The notes beneath the pieces are model-generated. The model was given only the letters and a program-made list of their open reading frames with translations. It was not told where the DNA came from and ran no database searches. Of a stretch of DNA of 64,000 nucleotides, positions 9,976-19,633 are shown one piece after another; the stretch's first letter is position 1, and each line of letters begins with the position of its first letter. The DNA is from Vibrio sp. LaRot3 (GTDB lineage: Bacteria > Pseudomonadota > Gammaproteobacteria > Enterobacterales > Vibrionaceae), in contig NZ_JAPPTI010000005.1 of assembly GCF_027587025.1 (NCBI RefSeq), positions 62,001 through 126,000 of the forward strand. Direction: 5' to 3'. The position numbers and the translations under genes are program-made.

Positions 9976-11373
9976 ATGCGGTATTTATTCTTGGTTTTAA
10001 CCCTATGTTGTTCGAATGTTTGGGCAGAACCTCCAGAAGCGCTATCAAAACTTATTGCGAGTTATAAATTTGCCTCAGAGCCAGAGCTGCGTTATTCGCT
10101 CGAGGAGCGAATGCAGTATTGGCAGATCCCAAGTGTGAGTGTAAGCACCTTTAAGCAGGGTAAGCCTGATTGGCAGTTTGTTACGGGTGAGCGCAACAAA
10201 GCGGGTCAAATGGCGACAGCGGAGACACGTTATCAAGTGGCATCGATGAGTAAGCCTGTGACAGCTCTCATAGTTCTAAGAGCTGTAGATCAGGGGCTGC
10301 TTGATCTAAATGTTAAGGTGAAACCGTTATTAGCGCCTGAGTTTGCAAAGCTGGTCGAGTCTTCTGTTACTTTGCGTCAGCTTCTCTCTCATCAGGCTGG
10401 TTTTAATCATGTGGGCTATGTTGGAGTGGAAAGTGGTCAGTCATTGCCATCTTTAGCTTCATACACGAAAAGCAGTTCCCTGTATGGTGTATTAAAGCAA
10501 GAGTTTACCGTCGGAGAGTTTCATTACTCTAATGGTGGCTACATTGTTATTCAGCATCTGCTTGAGCGAGTCTACAAAAAGCCATTTACTGAAATTGCCC
10601 AACAGGAAGTATTTAAGCCACTAGCCATGAAGCATTCAAGCTTTGTTCAGCCGGATGTTGAAGAGGTGAGTGACCTTTATGCCCATGCGCATAAACAAGG
10701 TGAATGGGAACAAGCTGGCTGGCATAAGTATGCGGCTAGAAGTGCCGCGGGCTTGTGGACCACACCAAATGATTTTATGGCTCTGTTGCTGGCCGTTCAT
10801 CGTGCCTATATTGGTGAAGATGAAACTTGGCTCAAGCAGCAGACAATCTCAGCCATTAACTTCCCATCCACGCCATTTATGGGGTTAGGTTTTTTCCGCT
10901 CTGACGATGTGCGAGCCAACTACGTTTTCCACGGTGGCATAAACCACGGCTTTGAATCTCACTTTGTGCTGTATCCAAAATTAGGTACTGGCGCAGTAGT
11001 GATGACCAATGGTCAAAAAGGCGATCAACTAGCGTTAGAGATTCTTCGGGCTATTTCGGTTCAACAAGGCTGGCAACATTATGCGTTAAATCAAACCGAG
11101 GTATTGAAAGCGGATTTACAAGACGTAGAGCCTTTAGTGGGGCGCTATCAATTCGATCCTAGTTTTTATGCGGATGTCTTTATTCGCGATGGACAGCTGT
11201 ATCTTCAAGGTTATCAGCAAGATGCGTATGCTTTGTATAAAGTGGGCGATAAGCAATTTAGGCCATTGGAGTTTCAGTCAAATTTCCGTTTTGAGTTTTC
11301 TGAGGATGGTAAAGTTAAGGGGCTAATTCAGGAGTCGAATTTCTTCACTGGCCCAGCGAAAAAGATTCACTAG
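9976..11373 (+). CDS. Exported serine hydrolase, beta-lactamase/class C (PBP4-like) fold
   Basis: Secreted serine hydrolase of the beta-lactamase/esterase superfamily. The N-terminus is a signal peptide (MRYLFLVLTLCCSNVWA). The catalytic motifs are in order: SxxK as S90-M-S-K93, YxN as Y184-S-N186, and HxG as H319-G-G. The last 100 residues form a separate domain of the lipocalin-like kind often found in these proteins. It could be a peptidase, an esterase or a penicillin-binding protein; nothing here decides, and there is no reason to call it a resistance enzyme. It stands alone between two terminators. Confidence 0.85.
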   Translation: MRYLFLVLTLCCSNVWAEPPEALSKLIASYKFASEPELRYSLEERMQYWQIPSVSVSTFKQGKPDWQFVTGERNKAGQMATAETRYQVASMSKPVTALIVLRAVDQGLLDLNVKVKPLLAPEFAKLVESSVTLRQLLSHQAGFNHVGYVGVESGQSLPSLASYTKSSSLYGVLKQEFTVGEFHYSNGGYIVIQHLLERVYKKPFTEIAQQEVFKPLAMKHSSFVQPDVEEVSDLYAHAHKQGEWEQAGWHKYAARSAAGLWTTPNDFMALLLAVHRAYIGEDETWLKQQTISAINFPSTPFMGLGFFRSDDVRANYVFHGGINHGFESHFVLYPKLGTGAVVMTNGQKGDQLALEILRAISVQQGWQHYALNQTEVLKADLQDVEPLVGRYQFDPSFYADVFIRDGQLYLQGYQQDAYALYKVGDKQFRPLEFQSNFRFEFSEDGKVKGLIQESNFFTGPAKKIH

Positions 11374-11430
11374 CGCAGCCACGATTCATCGAGGAATCAA
11401 TAGCGCTAGGAAGTAAAACCTCGATAATAA

Positions 11431-11455
11431 AAAGGCTGACACGAGGTCAGCCTTT
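11431..11455. terminator. Bidirectional terminator between the serine hydrolase and proS
   Basis: AAAGGCTGAC-ACGAG-GTCAGCCTTT hairpin between convergent genes. Confidence 0.85.
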
Positions 11456-11479
11456 ACATCTATTTTCCGCTTAAGCAGA

Positions 11480-13195
11480 TTAAGCCAGTTTTTGCTTAAC
11501 AAACTCAACGATGTCAGCAATCGCAACGCCTTCTTTAGTGCCAGCGCGACGGTCTTTAAACTCCATCTCGCCGTTTTCTAGGCTACGGTTACCGATAACG
11601 ATAGTGTGTGGAATACCGATCAGTTCGTGATCCGCAAACATAACGCCTGGGCGCTCTTTACGATCATCAAATAGCACTTCGATGCCCGCTGCAGTTAGGT
11701 CAGCGTATAGCTTCTCTGCGGCTTCTTTCACTTCGTCAGATTTAGCCATGTTCATTGGCACGATAGACACTTGGAATGGAGCAATCGCAGCTGGCCAAAT
11801 GATACCGTTCTCATCGTGGTTTTGTTCAATCGCTGAAGCAACAACTCGAGATACACCGATACCGTAACAACCCATCTCTAGGATAACGTTCTTACCGTCT
11901 GGGCCAAGTACGCCACAGTTCATCTTCTCTGAGTAGTTAGTACCTAGTTGGAAGATATGACCAACTTCGATACCGCGTTTTAGAGAAAGTGTACCTTGAC
12001 CACATGGGCTTAGGTCGCCTTCAACTACGTTACGTAGGTCTTCAACTTGACCTAGTTCAACGTCACGACCCCAGTTGATGCCAAAGTAGTGTTTGTCATC
12101 AACGTTAGCACCTGCGCCAAAGTCGCTCATTACTGCAACTGTGCGGTCAACGATGAATGGCAGTTTTAGACCTACAGGGCCAAGTGAGCCTGGGCCTGCG
12201 CCGATAAGTGCACGAATCTCTTCTTCGGTCGCCATCTCTAGAGGAGATGCCACTTCTTTAAGGTTTTCAGCTTTTACTTCGTTCAGCTCGTGGTCGCCAC
12301 GGATGATAAGCGCGATGATCTCTGCGTCTACTTCTTCTGAAGCTTTCACAAATAGCGTCTTAACGGTTTTCTCGATTGGCAGATCAAATTGCTCAACCAG
12401 CTCAGCGATAGTTTTCGCGTTTGGCGTATCAACTAGCGTCATTTCGGCAGTTGGTTCAGCACGTTCTGTTGTTGGTGCTAGCGCTTCTGCTTTCTCGATG
12501 TTTGCTGCGTAATCAGACTCAGAAGAGAATGCGATTAGGTCTTCGCCGCTTTCAGCAAGTACGTGGAACTCGTGTGAGCCACTACCACCGATAGCACCGG
12601 TATCAGCAAGAACAGGACGGTAATCAAGACCCATACGGTCGAATGCTTTACAGTAAGCTGTGTGCATTGCTTGGTATGACTTCTCTAGACCTTCTTTGTC
12701 AATGTCGAAGCTGTACGCATCCATCATGCAGAATTCACGCGCACGCATTACACCAAAGCGTGGACGACGCTCGTCGCGGAACTTAGTCTGGATTTGGTAC
12801 AAGTTAAGCGGAAGCTGTTTGTAAGAGCTCACTTCGTTGCGCACAAGGCTAGTGATCACTTCTTCAGCTGTTGGGCTTAGTACAAACGGACGTGTATGAC
12901 GGTCAGTAAAGCGAAGTAGTTCAGCGCCCATCTTTTCAGAACGACCTGTCTCTTCCCATAGTTCAAACGGCTGAACAACGGGCATCAAAGTTTCAACTGC
13001 ACCTGCATTGTTGATTTCTTGACGAACGATGTTCTCGACTTTACGCAGTACACGTAGACCGGTAGGTAGCCAGGTGTATAAACCTGAAGCCAGCTTACGG
13101 ATCATACCTGCACGTAGCATGAGCTGGTGGCTCACTACTTCTGCGTCGTTTGGAGTTTCCTTCAATGTAGAAAGAAGGTAATTACTGGTACGCAT
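11480..13195 (-). CDS. proS: Proline--tRNA ligase
   Basis: Class II synthetase that charges tRNA-Pro. It is of the bacterial type, 571 residues, with the YbaK-like editing domain inserted at about residues 230-390 (the [13 protein letters not shown] and [14 protein letters not shown] text). Motif 2 is [19 protein letters not shown] and motif 3 is the [14 protein letters not shown] region. The start [20 protein letters not shown] is the conserved one. It is followed downstream by a shared terminator; trmO lies just upstream on the same strand, as in E. coli, but the gap of about 110 bp suggests its own promoter. Confidence 0.97.
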   Translation of the reverse strand: MRTSNYLLSTLKETPNDAEVVSHQLMLRAGMIRKLASGLYTWLPTGLRVLRKVENIVRQEINNAGAVETLMPVVQPFELWEETGRSEKMGAELLRFTDRHTRPFVLSPTAEEVITSLVRNEVSSYKQLPLNLYQIQTKFRDERRPRFGVMRAREFCMMDAYSFDIDKEGLEKSYQAMHTAYCKAFDRMGLDYRPVLADTGAIGGSGSHEFHVLAESGEDLIAFSSESDYAANIEKAEALAPTTERAEPTAEMTLVDTPNAKTIAELVEQFDLPIEKTVKTLFVKASEEVDAEIIALIIRGDHELNEVKAENLKEVASPLEMATEEEIRALIGAGPGSLGPVGLKLPFIVDRTVAVMSDFGAGANVDDKHYFGINWGRDVELGQVEDLRNVVEGDLSPCGQGTLSLKRGIEVGHIFQLGTNYSEKMNCGVLGPDGKNVILEMGCYGIGVSRVVASAIEQNHDENGIIWPAAIAPFQVSIVPMNMAKSDEVKEAAEKLYADLTAAGIEVLFDDRKERPGVMFADHELIGIPHTIVIGNRSLENGEMEFKDRRAGTKEGVAIADIVEFVKQKLA

Positions 13196-13306
13196 TTATT
13201 TTATCCGTTTTATGAAAATGAATAACTCAAGCCAGAATGGACATGAGCCTAAAGATCCCACAATGGGAAAATGTTAGCCGCTTATAATATCAGCCAAATG
13301 GCTTTG

Positions 13307-14002
13307 TCAAAAGCGTTCAATTGCGGTTACTGATACTAAGTTATCGGTAACGGTAAATTTTACATTCAGATCGAACAAATTTACCGCATATTCTTTGCTG
13401 TCGGGTTTGTTCTTCTTGTATGCCGGGCGAGGATCTTGGGCTAACACTTGCTCGATGACGGCGATTACCTGTTGGCCATCTTTACGTTGTTTTAGCGCAT
13501 GTAGAACATCAGGATCGAATGTTACCTGTACTTTTTCAGGTTCTTCCTCTGCGTAACCGCCACTCGCCCTCAGTACTGAATCTGAATAGGGGATATACGG
13601 CTTGATATCAACGATCGGAGTGCCATCGACCAGATCAACACTGCCCAATTCCAAGTAAAACTGATCACCTTTTTGGCTTACGCCTTTTAACTCGACTGCT
13701 GACATTCCGATTCCATTTGGGCGGAAGGTTGATCGAGAGGCCAATACGCCAATTCTTTCATTACCACCTAAACGAGGGGGTCTTACTGTCGGCTTCCAAC
13801 CAGCGGCTAAATTTTGGTCAAACAGGAAAAGTAGCCACACATGGCTAAATTGTTCAATTCCGCGAATCGCCTCTGCACAATTCACTTCGCCTTGCAGTTT
13901 AACTTTCGCACTCGCATTGGGTACAAGCCTTGGCTGGCGGGGCACAGCGAACTTTTCTTTATAGGGTGTTTCAATGATCCCAATAGGGCTGATGGAGTAC
14001 AT
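13307..14002 (-). CDS. trmO: tRNA (N6-threonylcarbamoyladenosine(37)-N6)-methyltransferase TrmO
   Basis: Formerly YaeB/TsaA. It adds a methyl group to t6A37 in threonine tRNAs, using S-adenosylmethionine. The N-terminal TsaA-like beta-barrel domain shows YKEKFAVPRQPRLVP, WKPTVRPPRLGGNERIGVLASRSTFRPNGIGMSAVEL and LVDGTPIVDIKPYIPYSDS, all highly conserved. A C-terminal domain ends with DPRPAYKKNKPDSKEYAV. The length of 231 matches E. coli. It is divergent from rpmE2. Confidence 0.94.
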   Translation of the reverse strand: MYSISPIGIIETPYKEKFAVPRQPRLVPNASAKVKLQGEVNCAEAIRGIEQFSHVWLLFLFDQNLAAGWKPTVRPPRLGGNERIGVLASRSTFRPNGIGMSAVELKGVSQKGDQFYLELGSVDLVDGTPIVDIKPYIPYSDSVLRASGGYAEEEPEKVQVTFDPDVLHALKQRKDGQQVIAVIEQVLAQDPRPAYKKNKPDSKEYAVNLFDLNVKFTVTDNLVSVTAIERF

Positions 14003-14082
14003 CTGTTCAATCTCAATTTGTCATCTGCGTTAAAACTATCACAAATTTTGCTTGCAATTCTTTTTGAGAATGATTATTAATT

Positions 14083-14106
14083 AAAATGTTATAACATAAC
14101 AGTTTA
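14083..14106. promoter_or_regulatory. Candidate Zur box upstream of rpmE2-rpmJ2
   Basis: AATGTTATAACATAAC and its flank fit the Zur palindrome (AATGTTATANTATAACATT class) ending about 20 bp before the rpmE2 start. Zur repression of exactly this gene pair is established in other bacteria. A TGAGAATGATTATTA stretch just before it also resembles half a Fur box. Confidence 0.7.
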
Positions 14107-14125
14107 AATTTATGAGGATTGATCG

Positions 14126-14386
14126 ATGAAAGCGGGCATTCACCCTGAATATCGAAAAGTGGTATTCCACGACACAAGCGTAGATAAGTACTTCATTATT
14201 GGTTCAACACTACAGACAGACCGCACTATTGAATGGGAAGACGGTAAGACTTACCCGTATTTCACGTTGGATGTGTCATCTGAATCACATCCTTTCTATA
14301 CCGGTAAACAGCGCGTACTTCACAAAGAAGGACGTGTCGCAAACTTCAATCGTCGTTTTGGTTCATTTAATAAGGAGGAGAAATAG
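14126..14386 (+). CDS. rpmE2: 50S ribosomal protein L31 type B (zinc-independent)
   Basis: Alternative L31 (YkgM type) of 86 residues. It contains no cysteine at all, so it lacks the CxxC zinc ribbon of standard L31. The text [28 protein letters not shown] is diagnostic. In zinc-poor cells this form replaces zinc-binding L31 on the ribosome, freeing the metal. A GAGG site lies before the ATG, and a Zur-like box overlaps the promoter region. Its stop overlaps the start of rpmJ2. Confidence 0.95.
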   Translation: MKAGIHPEYRKVVFHDTSVDKYFIIGSTLQTDRTIEWEDGKTYPYFTLDVSSESHPFYTGKQRVLHKEGRVANFNRRFGSFNKEEK

Positions 14387-14511
14387 TGAAAGTTGTTAAG
14401 TCATTAAAGAGTGCGAAGAATCGTCACCCTGACTGCCAGATCGTAAAGCGCCGCGGTCGCCTATACGTAATTTGCAAATCAAACCCACGTTTTAAAGCCG
14501 TACAAAAGTAA
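14386..14511 (+). CDS. rpmJ2: 50S ribosomal protein L36 alternative form
   Basis: A 41-residue protein starting at GTG, whose first base is the last base of the rpmE2 TAG stop (TAGTG); a strong AAGGAGGAG precedes it. The sequence [20 protein letters not shown] and the following [16 protein letters not shown] match the YkgO-type L36. Only two cysteines (residues 17 and 30) remain of the Cys3-His zinc site of standard L36, so it would not hold zinc in the usual way. The one-base overlap implies translational coupling with rpmE2, and both belong to the zinc-starvation response. Confidence 0.95.
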   Translation: MKVVKSLKSAKNRHPDCQIVKRRGRLYVICKSNPRFKAVQK

Positions 14512-14760
14512 TCTTCTCCGTTTGCTGACTGTATGCAATCAAAATGTAGGTGAATGAATAAAACTTGTTAATAATTCTGCTATATCAATTTATGTTGGTT
14601 TAAAGAGCTATTAAACAAGTCGATTTTTAGTATATAAAACTATCAATTGAAACGTTTGCTTACATTTTGAATTTTTCATTGCTCCCTCGGTAAAGTAACC
14701 TTCCCCAGCTTTTGACATTTTTGTCACAAATGCAATGGAATAAATACAAGGAGGGAACAG

Positions 14761-16347
14761 ATGAGTTCATCTGATTCGATTAAGCAAAACTCACCGAAAA
14801 AACCGTTATTTACACGCTTTCTAGACGCGGTCGAGTATTTGGGGAACTTATTACCCCACCCAATCACACTATTTGCCATTTTCTGTTTGGCCATTCTCAT
14901 CACTTCTGGCATTGCCGGTTACTTCGAAGTCTCTGTCATGGACCCACGCCCAGAAGGCGCGAAAGGTCGTGCAGCTGACGGTATGATCCATGTAGTTAGT
15001 CTACTTAATGCTGAAGGTCTTCAGCTAATCGTTACCAATCTAGTGAAGAACTTCGTTGGCTTTGCACCACTAGGTACGGTATTGGTGGCAATGCTAGGTG
15101 TCGCGATTGCTGAACACTCAGGTTTACTTTCTGCTGCAATGCGTGGCCTAGTGATGGGCGCATCAAAACGCATGGTGACAGTTACGGTTGTATTTGCAGG
15201 TATCATTTCAAATACCGCTTCTGAGCTAGGTTATGTTGTTTTAATTCCACTGGCAGCGATGCTTTTCCACTCGCTTGGACGTCATCCTCTTGCTGGCCTT
15301 GCGGCTGCCTTTGCCGGTGTATCTGGTGGTTACTCAGCAAACCTACTTATCGGTACGGTTGATCCTCTGCTTTCTGGTATCACAGAAACCGCGGCACAAA
15401 TGATTGACCCAACCTACACAGTAGGCCCAGAAGTAAACTGGTACTTCATGTTTGTGTCTACTTTCTTCATCGCGATTACTGGTGCGTTCGTTACCGAGAA
15501 AATCGTTGAGCCAAAACTTGGCAAATATAATGATGAAGATGCATCGGAAGATTTGTCTCAAGATTCAATGGGCAAACTTACTGACGTAGAAAAGAAAGGT
15601 CTAAAACTGGCAGGCCTTGCCGTTGTGTTGGTTTCAGCACTACTAGCATGGACAATTGTTCCTGAAGATGGCGTACTGCGCTCTGCGACTGGTACGGTTG
15701 CGGGTTCGCCTTTCCTTAAGAGTATTGTTGCGTTCATTTTTGTTTTCTTCGCAATTCCGGGCTTTGTTTACGGTAAAGTTGTCGGCACGATGAAAACTGA
15801 TCGCGATGTGATTGATGCAATGGCGAAGTCGATGTCTTCAATGGGCATGTACATCGTATTGGTATTCTTTGCTGCTCAGTTTGTTGCTTTCTTTAAGTGG
15901 ACTAACTTCGGTCAAGTATTCGCGGTTGCTGGCGCAAGCTTCCTGCAAGAGATTGGTCTAACCGGTCCAATGTTGTTCTTCGCATTCATTTTAATGTGTG
16001 GCTTCATTAACCTAATGATCGGTTCAGCGTCTGCACAATGGGCGGTAACAGCGCCAATCTTTGTTCCTATGCTGATGCTTGTTGGTTACGCACCAGAAAC
16101 GATTCAAGCGGCTTACCGTATCGGTGATTCAACCACTAACATCATCACGCCAATGATGAGTTACTTTGGTCTGATCCTAGCGGTTGCAACGCGCTACATG
16201 AAGAACCTCGGTATTGGTACACTTATCGCGACCATGCTGCCTTACTCAATCTGCTTCATCGTAGGTTGGAGTATCTTGTTCTACATTTGGGTATTCCTAC
16301 TAGGTCTACCAGTAGGTCCGGGCGCAGCAACGTACTACACGCCTTAG
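14761..16347 (+). CDS. AbgT-family transporter (p-aminobenzoyl-glutamate type)
   Basis: Integral inner-membrane protein of 528 residues with a dozen or so hydrophobic segments and no signal peptide. Family features include SEHSGLLSAAMRG-type text (here AEHSGLLSAAMRG), GYSANLLIGTVDPLLSGITE and, near the C-terminus, GSASAQWAVTAPIFVPMLM with IGDSTTNIITPMM. Known AbgT members take up p-aminobenzoyl-glutamate, or export sulfonamides, using an ion gradient; the substrate here is open. There is no abgA or abgB peptidase next to it. A very strong AAGGAGGG ribosome site precedes the ATG. Confidence 0.88.
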   Translation: MSSSDSIKQNSPKKPLFTRFLDAVEYLGNLLPHPITLFAIFCLAILITSGIAGYFEVSVMDPRPEGAKGRAADGMIHVVSLLNAEGLQLIVTNLVKNFVGFAPLGTVLVAMLGVAIAEHSGLLSAAMRGLVMGASKRMVTVTVVFAGIISNTASELGYVVLIPLAAMLFHSLGRHPLAGLAAAFAGVSGGYSANLLIGTVDPLLSGITETAAQMIDPTYTVGPEVNWYFMFVSTFFIAITGAFVTEKIVEPKLGKYNDEDASEDLSQDSMGKLTDVEKKGLKLAGLAVVLVSALLAWTIVPEDGVLRSATGTVAGSPFLKSIVAFIFVFFAIPGFVYGKVVGTMKTDRDVIDAMAKSMSSMGMYIVLVFFAAQFVAFFKWTNFGQVFAVAGASFLQEIGLTGPMLFFAFILMCGFINLMIGSASAQWAVTAPIFVPMLMLVGYAPETIQAAYRIGDSTTNIITPMMSYFGLILAVATRYMKNLGIGTLIATMLPYSICFIVGWSILFYIWVFLLGLPVGPGAATYYTP

Positions 16348-16376
16348 TACACTTACCTTAGGTGAGTGAAAAATAG

Positions 16377-16405
16377 AAAGCCGAAGCAAATGCTTCGGCT
16401 TTTTT
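16377..16405 (+). terminator. Intrinsic terminator after the AbgT-type gene
   Basis: AAAGCCGAAGCA-AA-TGCTTCGGCTTTTTT hairpin with T run. Confidence 0.9.
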
Positions 16406-16498
16406 GTTTATGAGTATTTGTTGCGCGATAGAATGCTTGAGTTTGGTTTGATGAATAGTTTATTTTATTGAATTAAAAGGAATAAATGAGGCAGTAAA

Positions 16499-17554
16499 AT
16501 GAAAGGCATTCAGTACCCAGCGCCGCTTAAAGCGGGTAGTAAGATCGCGTTAACCGCATTTTCTTCAGGCATTGCACCTGAGCATCAAGCGCGTTTTCGA
16601 CTGGTACTCGATTACCTTCATTCATTTGGTTTTATTACTGTGCAAGGGGAGTGCTTTGTCGGTCAACAGAAGCAAGCCAGTGCCTCGGCTGAACAAAGAG
16701 CGCACGAGCTAATGGGCTTTCTTCTTGATGACAGCATCGACGCAATCGCACCGCCTTGGGGCGGTGAATTGGCTATGGAAGTCCTGCCGCTATTGGATTT
16801 TGAAAAACTAAAATCGGCAAAACCCAAATGGATTATTGGCTTTTCAGATGTCAGCACGATTAATGTCGTACTGACAAGTAAGCTAAATTGGGCGACGCTG
16901 CATTGCAGCAATCTAATGGATCAAACAGGGTTCACCAAAGACCCATTAACCCAAAGCACGGTTTCTCATTTGATGACGCCGAGTGGTGGTGAGTTTGTCC
17001 AACATGCGTCTCAAGCGCATAGTCATCAATGGGCGAATTTTGTTGCTAACCCAAGTGCTGATTTCGAGTTTGATAAGCCGACGCAGTGGCAATGGCTGGT
17101 TAAGCCTTCGGATCTTGATGACGCCAATAATACTAATGCTATTGAGGGGCGTCTGATTGGAGGATGTTGGGATACGCTGCGTCATCTGTTTACGACCCCC
17201 TATTTAGACCTTGAGAAATTGAATAGTCAGTCTGATGCTCCGCTTATTCTTTATTTGGAGAATGCAGAAATGGATGCTGTCGAGTTGGTACGCACGATTT
17301 TGAGCATGCAGTTTAAAGGTGTATTTGAACAGATTTCTGCTTTGGTATTGGGGCGCTCTGCTTGTACTGACTCCGACGATTCTAATATGTTGACCTATCG
17401 TGAAGTGCTTAAACGACACCTTACTTCGCTTGGTATCCCTGTTCTGATGGATGTCGATATCGGTCATGTGCCACCAAACCTTACCTTGGTCAATGGCGCA
17501 CAGACTCGTATTAGTTTGGAAGAAAAGGGTGAGATATTACAGCGATTAATCTGA
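16499..17554 (+). CDS. S66 family peptidase (MccF/LD-carboxypeptidase type)
   Basis: Cytoplasmic serine peptidase of 351 residues, no signal peptide. The S66 triad is visible: Ser116 in IIGFSDVSTIN, Glu254 in LYLENAEMDA and His323 in DIGHVPPNLTL. Members either trim murein tetrapeptides (LdcA) or, in the longer MccF branch, cleave acyl-sulfamoyl adenylates such as microcin C. The PPWGGE (residues 85-90) and the length above 340 favour the MccF-like branch, but no biosynthetic cluster is near. It is flanked by two terminators and seems monocistronic. Confidence 0.82.
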   Translation: MKGIQYPAPLKAGSKIALTAFSSGIAPEHQARFRLVLDYLHSFGFITVQGECFVGQQKQASASAEQRAHELMGFLLDDSIDAIAPPWGGELAMEVLPLLDFEKLKSAKPKWIIGFSDVSTINVVLTSKLNWATLHCSNLMDQTGFTKDPLTQSTVSHLMTPSGGEFVQHASQAHSHQWANFVANPSADFEFDKPTQWQWLVKPSDLDDANNTNAIEGRLIGGCWDTLRHLFTTPYLDLEKLNSQSDAPLILYLENAEMDAVELVRTILSMQFKGVFEQISALVLGRSACTDSDDSNMLTYREVLKRHLTSLGIPVLMDVDIGHVPPNLTLVNGAQTRISLEEKGEILQRLI

Positions 17555-17562
17555 TAGAAATG

Positions 17563-17592
17563 AAAAGGGTTAGCTAAGTGCTAACCCTTTTT
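17563..17592. terminator. Bidirectional terminator between the S66 peptidase and the AGCS gene
   Basis: AAAAGGGTTAGC-TAAGT-GCTAACCCTTTTT hairpin between convergent genes. Confidence 0.9.
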
Positions 17593-17634
17593 CCATGTGC
17601 CTTAATTAAGGCTTACCACTGCTTTATATTGTGA

Positions 17635-19194
17635 CTATTTTAGGTGGGGGGAGGTCTGAGAGACCACTTCAGATTGAGCATCTGCTTGTGGATCTAATCC
17701 AGTCTTGCGGCGGTATTTGTCTTCCCAGTAAGTTGCGCCTTTGATACCAAGCTTCACTGGGTTAAAGGTGTATTCTTCTACGCCTTGTTTTTGTTGTTCT
17801 TCGTAATCATTCAGTGCTTTTAGAGCAGGCTTAGACATGAAGAAGATGATTAAGATACCGACGATGTTAAGCCACGCCATTAAGCCAACACCGACATCAC
17901 CCATTGCCCACGCTAAGTTGGCTGTTTTCACTGTGCCGTAGAACACAGCTGAAATCAGAACCACTTTCAGTAGGAACATCAAACCGCTGACTTTAAAGGT
18001 ACGGCGGATGTACGCAATGTTGGTTTCGGCAATGTAGTAGTAGGCCAAAATAGTGGTGAAAGCGAAGAAGAATAGCGCAATCGCAATAAATGGTTTACCA
18101 ACACCCGGTAGGGCACTTTCAATCGCCATTTGAGTAAATACCGGGCCATTTGCGCCAATCTCTGCGGGTAGGTTCTGGATCAGGAATGCGCCTTCTGCAC
18201 CACCATGTACGTTGTAAGCGCCAGTGATAAGGATCATAAATGCCGTCGCTGAACATACTAACAAGGTATCGATATAGATAGAGAATGACTGAACCAAGCC
18301 TTGCTGCGCAGGGTGGTCAACGCTCGCTGCCGCGGCCGCGTGTGGGCCTGTACCTTGACCAGCTTCGTTAGAGTAAACACCACGTTTTACGCCCCAACCA
18401 ATTGCTGCACCAATACCCGCCATTGGAGTAAACGCATCGCTAACAATCATGCTAAAGATACGTGGCACTTCACCAATGTTGAGTAGGATGATAACGAAGG
18501 CCGTAATGATGTAAGCCAATGCCATAAACGGCACAACAATTTGAGTGAAGTGCGCGATACGTTTAACACCACCAAAGATGATGAAGGCTAAAATGATAGA
18601 GACAACCGTGCCGGTAAAAATTTTGGCAAAACTGAATGTGCCGACTGCGGTTTCGATCATTTCACCTGGGCCAAAAGCGGCTTCAACGGCATTACCGATA
18701 CTGTTAGATTGAACGCCCGGAAGCAAAACACCACAAGCGAAGATCGTCGCGATAGCAAAGATCCATGCGTACCACTTTTGTCCCATCGCTTTTTCAATGT
18801 AGTAAGCAGGGCCGCCGCGGAACTCGCCGTTATCTTCTTCTTTGTAGATTTGCGCGAGGGTGGATTCTGCATACGCTGTTGCCGCGCCAAAAAACGCAAC
18901 TGTCCACATCCAAAATACGGCGCCTGGGCCACCAAAACCGATAGCCGCAGCAACACCAGCAATATTACCAGTACCGACACGGCCAGAGAGTGATACGGCT
19001 AAAGCTTGAAAGGATGAGATACCTTTGGATGAGCTTTTACCTGATAGTAGCAAGCGCCACATTTCAGAAAAATGACGCACTTGAACGAAGCGTGTCATGA
19101 CCGAATAAAATAAGCCCGCACCTAAACATAGATAGATAAGTACCGGGCTCCAAATGATTCCGTTCAGAAAATCAACTAAAGACTGCATAAGCAT
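17635..19194 (-). CDS. Sodium:alanine symporter family (AGCS) protein
   Basis: Inner-membrane sodium-coupled amino-acid symporter, 519 residues with about ten hydrophobic helices. The family signature is seen as the conserved GTGNIAGVAAAIGFGGPGA stretch near residues 75-95 (VGTGNIAGVA), with FRGGPAYYIEKAMG and the GVKRGVYSNEAGQGTGPHAAA motif. The known substrate of the family is alanine or glycine. The C-terminal 40 residues are polar. Its promoter region faces the metY promoter region across about 440 bp. Confidence 0.9.
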   Translation of the reverse strand: MLMQSLVDFLNGIIWSPVLIYLCLGAGLFYSVMTRFVQVRHFSEMWRLLLSGKSSSKGISSFQALAVSLSGRVGTGNIAGVAAAIGFGGPGAVFWMWTVAFFGAATAYAESTLAQIYKEEDNGEFRGGPAYYIEKAMGQKWYAWIFAIATIFACGVLLPGVQSNSIGNAVEAAFGPGEMIETAVGTFSFAKIFTGTVVSIILAFIIFGGVKRIAHFTQIVVPFMALAYIITAFVIILLNIGEVPRIFSMIVSDAFTPMAGIGAAIGWGVKRGVYSNEAGQGTGPHAAAAASVDHPAQQGLVQSFSIYIDTLLVCSATAFMILITGAYNVHGGAEGAFLIQNLPAEIGANGPVFTQMAIESALPGVGKPFIAIALFFFAFTTILAYYYIAETNIAYIRRTFKVSGLMFLLKVVLISAVFYGTVKTANLAWAMGDVGVGLMAWLNIVGILIIFFMSKPALKALNDYEEQQKQGVEEYTFNPVKLGIKGATYWEDKYRRKTGLDPQADAQSEVVSQTSPHLK

Positions 19195-19633
19195 TTTCCC
19201 TGTTAATGAAGTTTGTTATTGGCTTGTTGTGTTTGTAATGTGCTCGAATATTAACCTTTATGTAATGTAACTGTTAATTAATTTGTGTTGTTATTGCTGT
19301 TGGTGTGATTGGAAGCACAAAATATTGGCATTGTTCAATTGAGGGATATGCATGCAGCGCTATAAGTAAAAACTTGGTGTAGTTATCGGTTATATCGAAT
19401 GAAAGTGGCTGATTAATTGATATAATTGACTAAAAATTCATCGTATTTAATGCTGGATATTTGGAGTTATATAGTGATTAACGTTGGCTTGATGATGGGC
19501 GAAGGTTTGATTTAGATAAAATTTCTTTAGTTGAGTTTGAAGTAGCGAAATGTGTTCAACGCACTGTTCTGTTGTTTAAAAGTTGGGCATATTTGAGCAA
19601 CGAGCTCACACTAAAATCAATCACGGATGACTT
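19195..19633. other. Intergenic region of 439 bp with divergent promoters
   Basis: No gene, RNA fold or operator that I can name. It is AT-rich, with T-rich tracts near the AGCS start and TATAAT-like hexamers such as TATAAT at about 19421-19426. I looked for a SAM-type riboswitch before metY and saw none. Confidence 0.5.

Noticed and set aside
9976..11373. Naming the serine hydrolase an AmpC beta-lactamase
   Set aside because: The motifs are shared by esterases and peptidases, the protein has an extra C-terminal domain, and the KTG box is HGG here, so resistance is not supported.
19195..19633. Possible SAM riboswitch before metY
   Set aside because: No paired-stem pattern or terminator of a known SAM class could be traced in the gap.
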